From NCBI GenBank assembly GCA_015222965.1, contig JADFWF010000035.1:1-6115 (forward strand): a stretch of DNA of 6,115 nt. The letters run 5' to 3'. Both the position numbers and the translations under genes were made by a program. The stretch is from Pseudomonadota bacterium. GTDB taxonomy: Bacteria; Pseudomonadota; Gammaproteobacteria; SZUA-229. The notes beneath the pieces were generated by a model that was given only the letters and a program-made list of their open reading frames with translations, was not told where the DNA came from and searched no databases. Shown here one piece after another: positions 1 to 6,115 of this stretch. The first letter of the stretch is position 1, and each line of letters starts with the position of its first letter.

Positions 1-6
1 AATATC

Positions 7-753
7 ATGACAAAAAAAGAAACACATTTTGGTTATAAAACCGTTGATGAGAATGCTAAAGAAGGTTTAGTCGCCGGTGTGTTTGATTCGGTGGCCAGTA
101 AGTATGACATCATGAACGATGTCATGTCTTTTGGTGTGCATCGCATCTGGAAAAAAATTGCCATGCAGCACACGGGTTTAAAAGCGGGCGATTCGGCTTT
201 AGATGTCGCTGGCGGTACCGGCGACCTGACCATGCAGATGTCGCATCAGGTTGGTCCGACGGGAAAAATTATCATTTCAGATATCAACGCATCGATGCTG
301 GAAGAGGGCCGCAAACGCCTGCTCGATAGAGGTTACGCCGGCAATATCGATTTTGTTGAAGCTAACGCGGAAGACCTGCCATTTGAAGACAACAGTTTTA
401 ATTGTATTACCATTGCTTTTGGTCTGCGAAATGTAACGCATCAGCTTACTGCGTTACAGTCTATGTATCGCGTGTTAAAGCCGGGCGGCCGTTTACTGGT
501 ACTGGAGTTTTCAAAACCTGTTTTGCCCGGGCTGGATAAAATCTATGATTTTTATTCATTTAATATCCTGCCGAAGATGGGAAAGCTGATTGCAAATGAT
601 GAAGAAAGCTATCGTTATCTTGCAGAATCTATCCGTATGCATCCGGATCAGGAAACATTGAAACAGATGATGGTTGAGGCAGGCTTTGAGCGATGCACCT
701 ATCATAATATGACGGGTGGCATCGTGGCATTACATAAAGGCTTTAAATTATAG
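7..753 (+). CDS. ubiE: UbiE, ubiquinone/menaquinone biosynthesis C-methyltransferase
   Basis: SAM-dependent C-methyltransferase. In the known family it methylates 2-polyprenyl-6-methoxy-1,4-benzoquinol (ubiquinone pathway) and demethylmenaquinol (menaquinone pathway). It is a cytosolic Rossmann-fold enzyme that works on membrane-borne quinols. The 248 residues are close to the 251 of E. coli UbiE. Visible motifs are the SAM-binding loop [10 protein letters not shown] (residues 65-74), the acidic end of strand 2 SDIN (91-94), NAEDLPF (120-126), FGLRNVT (138-144), [17 protein letters not shown] (155-171) and the family signature around [17 protein letters not shown] (203-219). The THFGYKTV N-terminus also matches the family, which supports the ATG at 7. 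Only six bases precede this start, so its ribosome binding site and promoter cannot be judged. It is the first visible gene of a tight run with ubiJ and ubiB. No truncation or missing catalytic residue is seen. Confidence 0.98.
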   Translation: MTKKETHFGYKTVDENAKEGLVAGVFDSVASKYDIMNDVMSFGVHRIWKKIAMQHTGLKAGDSALDVAGGTGDLTMQMSHQVGPTGKIIISDINASMLEEGRKRLLDRGYAGNIDFVEANAEDLPFEDNSFNCITIAFGLRNVTHQLTALQSMYRVLKPGGRLLVLEFSKPVLPGLDKIYDFYSFNILPKMGKLIANDEESYRYLAESIRMHPDQETLKQMMVEAGFERCTYHNMTGGIVALHKGFKL

Positions 754-767
754 TTTCATGTTGATCT

Positions 768-815
768 TGCCAATGCTGATACCTGCCAATGCTAATAAAT
801 GCCAATGTTAATAAT
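768..815 (+). repeat. Three tandem 16-bp repeats over the ubiJ start
   Basis: Three head-to-tail units begin at 768, 784 and 800: TGCCAATGCTGATACC, TGCCAATGCTAATAAA and TGCCAATGTTAATAAT. The first ten bases are identical in units 1 and 2 and differ at one base in unit 3. A degenerate fourth unit may lie just upstream at about 753-767 (shared ATGTTGAT). The repeat fills most of the ubiE-ubiJ gap and supplies the start region of ubiJ: ATG 799 spans the junction of units 2 and 3, and ATG 805 lies inside unit 3. Because 16 is not a multiple of three, the ATGs inside the units fall in three different frames. Slippage duplication is the simplest origin; a regulatory role is possible but not shown. 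Confidence 0.9.
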
Positions 816-1386
816 TGAAACGGTCATCAATCGTTACCTGGCGCTTGACCCTGAGCTGCTGGACAAACTTGCGCAATTTAAAGGCAAGGTTATAAAGCTG
901 GAGATGACGGGCATCAATAAATCATTGTACATGTTGCCGAGCGACCGGGGCATGCAGGTGCTTACAGAGTATGAAGGTTCTGCCGACACCGTGTTGCGGG
1001 GAACGCCCGTCTCATTGTTCAAGATGGGGCTGGTATCAAACGTAGCAAACCTGTTATTGAAGGGTGAGATTGAAATAAGCGGTGATACACGATTAGGCCA
1101 TCAATTTAAAAACGTGTTTTCACAGATGGATATCGACTGGTCTGAGCCACTGGCCGATATCGTGGGAGATGGTCTTGCTTATCAGATGCAGCAGTCGGCG
1201 AATAAATTTGGTCGCTGGGGCAAGACGACAGCAAGATCAGTTTCGACAAGTATTAGTGAGTATTTACAGGAAGAGAGCCGCGATGTGGTGACTGATACAG
1301 AGCTTAATATTTTTAATGAAGCGGTTGATCAATTGCGAGATGACGTTGATCGATTGCAAGCGCGGATTAACACCTTTATAAAATAA
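799..1386 (+). CDS. ubiJ: UbiJ, SCP2-domain ubiquinone biosynthesis accessory factor
   Basis: Accessory factor of aerobic ubiquinone synthesis. In E. coli UbiJ binds isoprenoid lipids through an SCP2 domain, partners with UbiK, and supports the soluble Ubi complex that modifies the ring. Identification rests on the position between ubiE and ubiB, the length (195 residues, near the E. coli protein of about 200) and the fold pattern. Residues about 15-115 read as SCP2: [12 protein letters not shown] (27-38), the acidic [14 protein letters not shown] turn (57-70), and [19 protein letters not shown] (85-103), where KGEIEISGD is typical. [11 protein letters not shown] (114-124) follows. The C-terminal 168-195 has heptad-spaced Leu/Ile/Val with many charges, as expected for the coiled coil that meets UbiK. 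The start is uncertain: ATG 799 and ATG 805 are in the same frame and both lie in a 16-bp tandem repeat. Neither has a recognisable Shine-Dalgarno sequence. The stop lies one base before the ubiB ATG. Confidence 0.92.
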   Translation: MPMLIIETVINRYLALDPELLDKLAQFKGKVIKLEMTGINKSLYMLPSDRGMQVLTEYEGSADTVLRGTPVSLFKMGLVSNVANLLLKGEIEISGDTRLGHQFKNVFSQMDIDWSEPLADIVGDGLAYQMQQSANKFGRWGKTTARSVSTSISEYLQEESRDVVTDTELNIFNEAVDQLRDDVDRLQARINTFIK

Positions 1387-1390
1387 CATG
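1384..1390 (+). promoter_or_regulatory. ubiJ-ubiB stop-start junction (TAA-C-ATG)
   Basis: The ubiJ stop codon and the ubiB start codon are separated by one base. The preceding 15 bases are A/T rich and contain no GGAG-like sequence. This spacing suggests that ribosomes finishing ubiJ reinitiate on ubiB, which would tie the output of the two proteins. This is inference from spacing only. Confidence 0.5.
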
Positions 1391-3049
1391 CCAATATTAA
1401 CGCCAGGACAATTTATTCGAATGTTGCACATTAACTGGGTGTTAATGCTGCACGGCCTCGATGATATTATCTTTACCACCCACCTGTTCCGTCCGTTTCG
1501 TTTTATTATCTATCTGTTTCCGTGGAACTGGTTTCGCCGTAAGCGCAAACCACGCGCCGTCCGAATGCGGGAAGCACTGGAAGATCTGGGGCCGATATTC
1601 ATTAAATTTGGTCAGATGTTGTCGACCAGGCGAGATTTATTGGCAGATGATATCGCCGATGAGCTGCAACGCCTGCAGGATGATGTGCCCGCTTTTCCGG
1701 GAAAACATTCAACAGCGATAATAGAAAAAGCGTTTGGTGAAACGGTTGATGAATTGTTTGAATCTTTTGATGAGCAGCCATTAGCGTCGGCCTCTATAGC
1801 GCAGGTTCATGCGGCAGTTTTAAAAACCGGCGAAGACGTCGTGGTAAAAGTCTTACGCCCTGATGTATTGCCGGTCATCAAACGCGATATCTCCCTGTTA
1901 TACATCATCGCAGAGCTGGCGGCTAAATATTCATCGCAGCTAAGGCGTTTGCGCCCCGTCGAAGTGATCGAAGAATATGAGAAAACTATTTTAGATGAGC
2001 TGGACCTGTTGCGTGAAGCGGCAAATGCCAGCCAACTGCGGCGGAACTTTGAAGGCTCAAATGATCTGTACGTGCCAGAGATACACTGGGATTATGTGCG
2101 TAAAAATGTCCTGGTCATGGAGCGCATCTATGGCACGCCGATACGCGATACGAAATCGCTGGTAGAGCAGGGAACAGACATGGAGCGGTTGGCCGCGATG
2201 GGTGTGGAAATATTTTTTACCCAGGTGTTCTCACACAATTTTTTTCATGCGGACATGCATCCCGGTAACATCTTTGTTGATACGGACAACCCTAAAAGCC
2301 CAAAATATATCGCCGTCGATTTTGGCATCATGGGCACACTGAGCCAGACCGATAAAAGGTATCTTGCAGAAAACTTTCTGGCGTTTTTTCAGCGCGACTA
2401 TTACAAAGTTGCAAAACTTCATGTGGAGTCGGGCTGGGTTCCTTCGCATACCCGTGTCGATGAATTTGAATCGGCTATCCGCAGTGTCTGTGAACCCATC
2501 TTTGAAAAGCCGCTAAAAGAAATTTCGTTTGGCCAGTTATTGCTGCGTCTGTTTCAGACAGCGCGACGTTTTAATATGGAAGTACAGCCGCAGCTGGTTT
2601 TATTGCAGAAGACATTATTGAACATTGAAGGTCTGGGCCGCCAATTATATCCGGACCTCGATCTCTGGAAAACAGCAAAACCGTTTTTAGAAAACTGGAT
2701 GGAGGAGCAGGTTGGTCCTCGTGCCCTGTTGCGGAACCTTAAAGATGACATGCCGTATCTCATCGAGAAGATGCCAGAGATGCCGGGCCTTATCTATAAA
2801 GGTTTGAAAGCATATGCTGAAGGCGAGTATCAGTTAAAACAGATCGAAGAACTGGATAAGATTCGAGAAGAGTTAAATCAGAATCATCGGCGTAGCTCTT
2901 ACGTTACCTCCGGCTCAGCCACGCTTGTTGGCGCCTCTGTTATTTATAGCTTCGCTGAATCTGTGCCGATGGTGTTAGGAGCGCCGGCCCTTGCCTGGTT
3001 TGCAGGTGTTGCCGGCGCATTGCTGGTTATCTATGGTCTTAGAAAATAA
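1388..3049 (+). CDS. ubiB: UbiB, atypical protein-kinase-like ATPase of ubiquinone biosynthesis
   Basis: Member of the UbiB/ADCK (COQ8) family. It is required for ubiquinone synthesis and is thought to act as an ATPase that handles lipid precursors rather than as a classic protein kinase. The 553 residues compare with 546 in E. coli. Visible motifs are the family-defining KxGQ in [15 protein letters not shown] (K73, Q76), the alanine-rich nucleotide loop ASASIAQVH (133-141), the VAIK-type lysine in VVVKVLRP (K154), the acidic DELDLLRE (203-210), the catalytic loop HADMHPGN (287-294, Asp289) and the metal-binding DFG (311-313). Blocks such as [17 protein letters not shown] (395-411) and [16 protein letters not shown] (420-435) match E. 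coli almost exactly. The tail 507-550 is two hydrophobic segments ending in basic LRK, the expected inner-membrane anchor. Its ATG is one base after the ubiJ stop with no clear Shine-Dalgarno, so translational coupling is likely. The N-terminal LTPGQFIRM aligns with the E. coli start region. Confidence 0.98.
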   Translation: MPILTPGQFIRMLHINWVLMLHGLDDIIFTTHLFRPFRFIIYLFPWNWFRRKRKPRAVRMREALEDLGPIFIKFGQMLSTRRDLLADDIADELQRLQDDVPAFPGKHSTAIIEKAFGETVDELFESFDEQPLASASIAQVHAAVLKTGEDVVVKVLRPDVLPVIKRDISLLYIIAELAAKYSSQLRRLRPVEVIEEYEKTILDELDLLREAANASQLRRNFEGSNDLYVPEIHWDYVRKNVLVMERIYGTPIRDTKSLVEQGTDMERLAAMGVEIFFTQVFSHNFFHADMHPGNIFVDTDNPKSPKYIAVDFGIMGTLSQTDKRYLAENFLAFFQRDYYKVAKLHVESGWVPSHTRVDEFESAIRSVCEPIFEKPLKEISFGQLLLRLFQTARRFNMEVQPQLVLLQKTLLNIEGLGRQLYPDLDLWKTAKPFLENWMEEQVGPRALLRNLKDDMPYLIEKMPEMPGLIYKGLKAYAEGEYQLKQIEELDKIREELNQNHRRSSYVTSGSATLVGASVIYSFAESVPMVLGAPALAWFAGVAGALLVIYGLRK

Positions 3050-3065
3050 TCAGTAAGCTAGAATT

Positions 3066-5888
3066 ATGAAACAACGGATTGTTTTAATCGTATGTCTATT
3101 GTTTTTAAGCCAGAGCGTGTTTGCTGTCGATCCGGGCCTGGACTGGAAGACTATAGAAAGCGAGCATCTCTATGTGCACTTTGCCGATGGCAACAAAGAG
3201 TTGGCAGAAAGAGCGCTAGCGATCGCAGAAGGTGCTCATGAGCATCTAACAAAAAAACTCGACTGGAATCCGGTAGAAAAAACACACATCATCTTAAGTG
3301 ATGAGACTGATCAGCCAAATGGTTTTGCCACGCCAATCTATTTTAACCGCACCGTTTTATTTTTAGCGCCGCCGACCAGTGTCAATACACTGGAAGATTT
3401 TGATGACTGGTTTACAACGTTAATCACGCATGAATATACGCATATCGTCCACCTGGACAAAAGTGCGGGCTCGCCGGAATATCTAAGAAACATCTTTGGC
3501 CGTTTCGTGTTTTTATTCCCAAACCTTTTCCAGCCTTCATGGGTACATGAAGGCCTGGCAACATATGTGGAGACGGACCTTGACCGGGGCGTCGGCCGCG
3601 GACAAAGCACCTTGTTTGCTTCGATGATGCGAGAAGAACTGGCAAAGGGTCTGCAACCTATCTCACATGTCAATCTTCCGGTAAGCACCTGGCCCGCTGG
3701 CACCACTCGTTATCTGTATGGCGTGTATTTCATGAATTTTCTTGCTGAGAAATATGGTGAAGAAAAAATGCAGGCATGGATAGAAGAATACAGTGACAAT
3801 CTACTGCCTTTCTTTATCAATACGAACGCCAACCAAACACTAGGTAAAAATCTGACGCCATTGTGGCAGGAATATCAGCAATGGCTTAAGGAAAAGTTTC
3901 AGCCCCAGATAACCGCCATCAAAGCTAGAGGTGTTAAGTCAGGTGAGCAACTGTCTGCTGCGGCCTATCGAACAGACTCTGTCAGGGCGATCTCAACAGA
4001 TGAGGGCGATGAAATTTATTATGTGAGTAATAGCGGGTATAAGCGAGCGACATTGATGCTTGCTGATGCAGAGGGAAACACACGAGAATTATTAAGTCTG
4101 AATAATATCGTAAATCTTGATGTGCACCCGAAGTCGGGTCTGTTGCTCACGCAGAATGAGTTTTGTAATAATTATACGATCTACAGTGATATTTATTCTT
4201 ACGATAAAAAGAATGATGAGTTAAAACGTCTAACTGAATGTGGCAGATTCCTGTTTGCCAGCTGGTCTGCCGATGGTAAACATATTGCTGCTGTGCACCA
4301 TGATGTCGAACATTTCGAATTGCAGCTGTTAGATGCAGAGGCAAAATTAAAAGAAGTATTATGGCGTGGCAATGATGGTGAGATAATCGGTCAGATCGAC
4401 GTGTCTCCTGATGGAGGCAATATCGTTGCTTCGGTATGGCGAAAGGGTAAAGGCTGGAATGTAGAGCTGTTTAATATAACGGCGCAGCGCTGGCAAAATA
4501 TTACCACGGGCGTGAGTATAGCGGCCAACCCGCAATATGACCCGGATGGAAACGTCCTGTTTAGTCTCGAAGCTGACGGTGTTTATAATCTGTATCGGTA
4601 TGATACTGAAACAGCAAGCGTTAATCAGATAACCAACCTTATTGGTGGTGCTTTTCAATCAAGCCAGGCGAGCAGCAATGGTGCTGTTTATTATGCCGGC
4701 TATAGTGCAGAAGGTTACGCCATCTATAGCCTGGATGACGCTTCAAGTTTTTCTCAGGCGCCGGCATTTAAAGATGACCGTTTACAACTAATCGATTATT
4801 CGGTAACGCCTCATGAGCAGCGCGATTACTCTGCATTATCAAACATGTATCCGCGCTGGTGGTTCCCCGCCTGGCTGTTTACTGACCAGCGTTCTGAGTT
4901 AGGTCTAACGACAGCAGGGTCCGATGCGTTGGGAATTCATAATTACTTCATAACAGCAAGTTATGATTTCAAACTTGATAAACCTGCAGCGAACGTAAGT
5001 TATGCGTATTCAGACCGTTTGTTTCTTTCAGTGGCAAGAGCAAATGACATTGCACTGGATGCGAATGGTGAAGTGAGCAGGATCTCTAACCACAGCGTCG
5101 TTAGCGCGGTGCTGGCATTTCCGAATAATTATATACAGAGACAATCTGATCTGTTGTTCAGCGTGATCTACGACAATACCGCCGATGATGAGCTGGCAGC
5201 AGGTGCTGTACCATCAGATGATTTTGAAGATCATCTTCTGGGCATCGCCTGGCTGTTTAATTCTGCAAACACCAACCCGCTGTCGATCAGTCCTGTAGAC
5301 GGTATGAATTTACGTCTGGTCGCAGAAGACAGCGATGCATTAAATTCAGATTTTAGTGGACAGGTTTATACGCTGGACTGGCGGCAATATATACGTACCG
5401 GCAAAGAGAGCGTATTGGCATTGCGCTTTTTACAGGGCTGGGGAACGGACCAGCCGCGACCTTTTGAGCTGGGTGGTGAGGGTTCAAGTGATAGTGCTGT
5501 CAGCATTTTGTTCGGTACTAGCACCCAGGCCGTTTTTGATGCGCGCAGTTATGCCTTGCGCGGTTACAAGGAAGGTTTGCCGCAGCTGCGTGGCCGCCGC
5601 GCACAGGTGCTTAGCGGTGAGTGGCGTTTTCCGCTGCAGCGCATCGAAAGGGGTATCATGGCGCCGCCAGTCGGTCTGATGCAGTGGTTTGGTACGGTGT
5701 TTGCTGAAACAGGCAGCGCATATTTTGATTCACCTGACAGCTACTATACCGGTGCCGGGGCAGAGATCGATGCGGATGTTAATATTTTTTATGCTGCGAC
5801 ATTACGTGTTCGTCTCGGTTATGCCCATGGTTTTGATGATGATATCGGTGAGGATCTGTTCTACCTCAGGATAGGCAGCAGCTTCTAA
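3066..5888 (+). CDS. Secreted zinc metalloprotease - TolB-like propeller - Omp85-like outer-membrane barrel fusion
   Basis: No named gene is recognised; the 940-residue protein is described by its domains. Residues 1-20 are a signal peptide (basic MKQR, hydrophobic core, cleavage after SVFA). About 25-280 reads as a gluzincin of the Peptidase_MA type: THEYTHIVHL gives zinc ligands H122 and H126 with catalytic E123, and SWVHEGLATYVE gives the probable third ligand E162. About 300-567 contains six sheet-forming repeats of about 40 residues with SPDG-like turns (WSADGK 400-405, VSPDGG 446-451, YDPDGN 491-496), a TolB/PD40-like propeller. About 590-940 alternates amphipathic strands with short turns and ends YLRIGSSF, with the terminal Phe of outer-membrane beta-signals. 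LRGY (831-834) and FAETG (879-883) resemble the VRGF/Y and FxDxG pair of Omp85 proteins, and about five strands follow LRGY as in that fold. The peptidase and propeller should lie in the periplasm. It starts 16 nt after ubiB, so co-transcription is likely. A role in outer-membrane protein handling is inference. Confidence 0.85.
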   Translation: MKQRIVLIVCLLFLSQSVFAVDPGLDWKTIESEHLYVHFADGNKELAERALAIAEGAHEHLTKKLDWNPVEKTHIILSDETDQPNGFATPIYFNRTVLFLAPPTSVNTLEDFDDWFTTLITHEYTHIVHLDKSAGSPEYLRNIFGRFVFLFPNLFQPSWVHEGLATYVETDLDRGVGRGQSTLFASMMREELAKGLQPISHVNLPVSTWPAGTTRYLYGVYFMNFLAEKYGEEKMQAWIEEYSDNLLPFFINTNANQTLGKNLTPLWQEYQQWLKEKFQPQITAIKARGVKSGEQLSAAAYRTDSVRAISTDEGDEIYYVSNSGYKRATLMLADAEGNTRELLSLNNIVNLDVHPKSGLLLTQNEFCNNYTIYSDIYSYDKKNDELKRLTECGRFLFASWSADGKHIAAVHHDVEHFELQLLDAEAKLKEVLWRGNDGEIIGQIDVSPDGGNIVASVWRKGKGWNVELFNITAQRWQNITTGVSIAANPQYDPDGNVLFSLEADGVYNLYRYDTETASVNQITNLIGGAFQSSQASSNGAVYYAGYSAEGYAIYSLDDASSFSQAPAFKDDRLQLIDYSVTPHEQRDYSALSNMYPRWWFPAWLFTDQRSELGLTTAGSDALGIHNYFITASYDFKLDKPAANVSYAYSDRLFLSVARANDIALDANGEVSRISNHSVVSAVLAFPNNYIQRQSDLLFSVIYDNTADDELAAGAVPSDDFEDHLLGIAWLFNSANTNPLSISPVDGMNLRLVAEDSDALNSDFSGQVYTLDWRQYIRTGKESVLALRFLQGWGTDQPRPFELGGEGSSDSAVSILFGTSTQAVFDARSYALRGYKEGLPQLRGRRAQVLSGEWRFPLQRIERGIMAPPVGLMQWFGTVFAETGSAYFDSPDSYYTGAGAEIDADVNIFYAATLRVRLGYAHGFDDDIGEDLFYLRIGSSF

Positions 5889-5910
5889 TATATATTTATT
5901 CAACTGAGAT

Positions 5911-5927
5911 CTGACAGTGGTTGTCAG
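5911..5927. other. Small hairpin 22 nt after the last stop codon
   Basis: CTGACA (5911-5916) pairs with TGTCAG (5922-5927) across a five-base loop, a six-bp stem. It lies shortly after the stop of the 940-residue gene, so it could help end or protect the transcript. It is followed by GGGTTGG rather than a run of T, so it is not a standard intrinsic terminator. Confidence 0.3.
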
Positions 5928-5984
5928 GGGTTGGATGGCAGTTGTTGAGTCTTAACAGACCGCCAAAAAACTTTAAAAACTTGA

Positions 5985-6085
5985 ACCGCAGAGGCGCTGA
6001 GACGCAGAGAAAAACATTTTTTGTTGTTAACGGCGCCGCAGGCGTTGTTAACAAAATAAACTCTGCGTCTCCGCGCCTCTGCGGT
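5985..6085. repeat. Long palindromic repeat element with 8-nt periodic arms
   Basis: The left arm 5985-6009 and right arm 6061-6085 are inverted copies, pairing at 24 of 25 positions; the only mismatch is T5998 against C6072. Each arm is itself three 8-nt units: CCGCAGAG (5986-5993), GCGCTGAG (5994-6001) and ACGCAGAG (6002-6009), mirrored on the right. Inside lies a second stem, 6018-6037 with 6041-6060, capped by a GCA loop, and an unpaired left bulge at 6010-6017. No open reading frame is supported here. The form suits a dispersed intergenic palindromic repeat (REP- or MITE-like). From memory, similar arms of the CCGCAGAG type occur between genes in varied bacteria, but no search was possible. 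On the + strand it could also act as a strong transcript-end structure, with T-rich sequence following at 6091-6107. Confidence 0.85.
6024..6054. repeat. Inner hairpin with GTTAAC arms inside the palindromic element
   Basis: TTGTTAAC (6024-6031) is an exact inverted copy of GTTAACAA (6047-6054). The stem continues inward as CGCC (6034-6037) with GGCG (6041-6044) around the loop GCA. The two intervening positions, G6032 with T6046 and G6033 with T6045, would be G-U pairs in + strand RNA. The RNA from this strand can thus form an unbroken 14-bp stem, while the complementary strand would have A-C mismatches there. Confidence 0.75.
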
Positions 6086-6115
6086 GAAATCTTTTGACTT
6101 TGTTTTGTATGTCCG

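Noticed and set aside
1100..1386. Small RNA in the 3' part of ubiJ, as described for EsrE in E. coli
   Set aside because: No promoter or terminator structure specific to such an RNA is visible here, and the similarity to E. coli at DNA level is too low to infer it.
3338..3706. Minus-strand open frame of 122 codons opposite the protease domain
   Set aside because: It lies entirely antisense to the strongly supported HEYTH/HEGLA domain and has no recognisable domain or start context. It is a shadow of the real frame.
4359..4658. Minus-strand open frame of 99 codons opposite the propeller
   Set aside because: It is antisense to regular propeller repeats, with no start signal and no similarity that I recognise.
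5356..5679. Plus-strand open frame of 107 codons within the barrel region
   Set aside because: It is out of frame with the barrel, whose strand pattern and terminal Phe run through unbroken. The translated sequence is Cys/Arg/Val rich without a domain.
5943..5957. Hairpin TGTTGA/TTAACA as a terminator
   Set aside because: The stem is six bp with one G-T pair and a three-base loop, and there is no T run after it on either strand. It is weak and near chance level.
5985..6085. CRISPR-like array
   Set aside because: The repeated units are 8 nt and directly adjacent with no spacers, and the overall form is one inverted repeat.
6094..6099. TTGACT as a -35 promoter element
   Set aside because: The matching -10 region would fall beyond the end of the window, so it cannot be tested, and a single hexamer in T-rich DNA is not enough.

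Overview
The window suggests a gammaproteobacterium, probably environmental and of middling GC content. The gene order ubiE-ubiJ-ubiB is the one known from Escherichia coli and relatives. The UbiE and UbiB proteins match E. coli residue for residue over long stretches, but the intergenic DNA and the fourth gene do not look enterobacterial. Genus cannot be named from this sequence alone.

Layout. All four genes lie on the + strand and are closely packed. Positions 7-753 hold ubiE, the C-methyltransferase of ubiquinone and menaquinone synthesis. After a 45-nt gap filled by a 16-bp tandem repeat comes ubiJ (799-1386), the SCP2-type lipid-binding accessory factor. One base later is ubiB (1388-3049), the membrane-anchored atypical kinase/ATPase. 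Sixteen bases after that is a 940-residue envelope protein (3066-5888) that has no standard name. The last 227 nt (5889-6115) contain no convincing gene. They hold a small hairpin and a roughly 100-nt palindromic repeat whose arms are built from 8-nt units.

How it fits together. The first three genes belong to aerobic ubiquinone biosynthesis: UbiE methylates the ring, UbiJ is part of the soluble lipid-binding Ubi complex, and UbiB is needed for an early step or for handling of polyprenyl intermediates at the inner membrane. In E. coli the tat genes follow ubiB. Here the next gene encodes a secreted protein with, in order, a signal peptide, a zinc metalloprotease domain of the gluzincin type (HEYTH plus HEGLA), a six-bladed TolB-like beta-propeller, and a C-terminal outer-membrane barrel that carries Omp85-superfamily signatures (LRGY and FAETG) and ends in Phe.

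The most interesting object is this protease-propeller-Omp85-like barrel fusion. It resembles a BamA/TpsB-type barrel in which the usual POTRA domains are replaced by a peptidase and a propeller. Its substrate and function cannot be read from the sequence. Second in interest are the palindromic repeat at the right end and the tandem repeat that builds the ubiJ start region.
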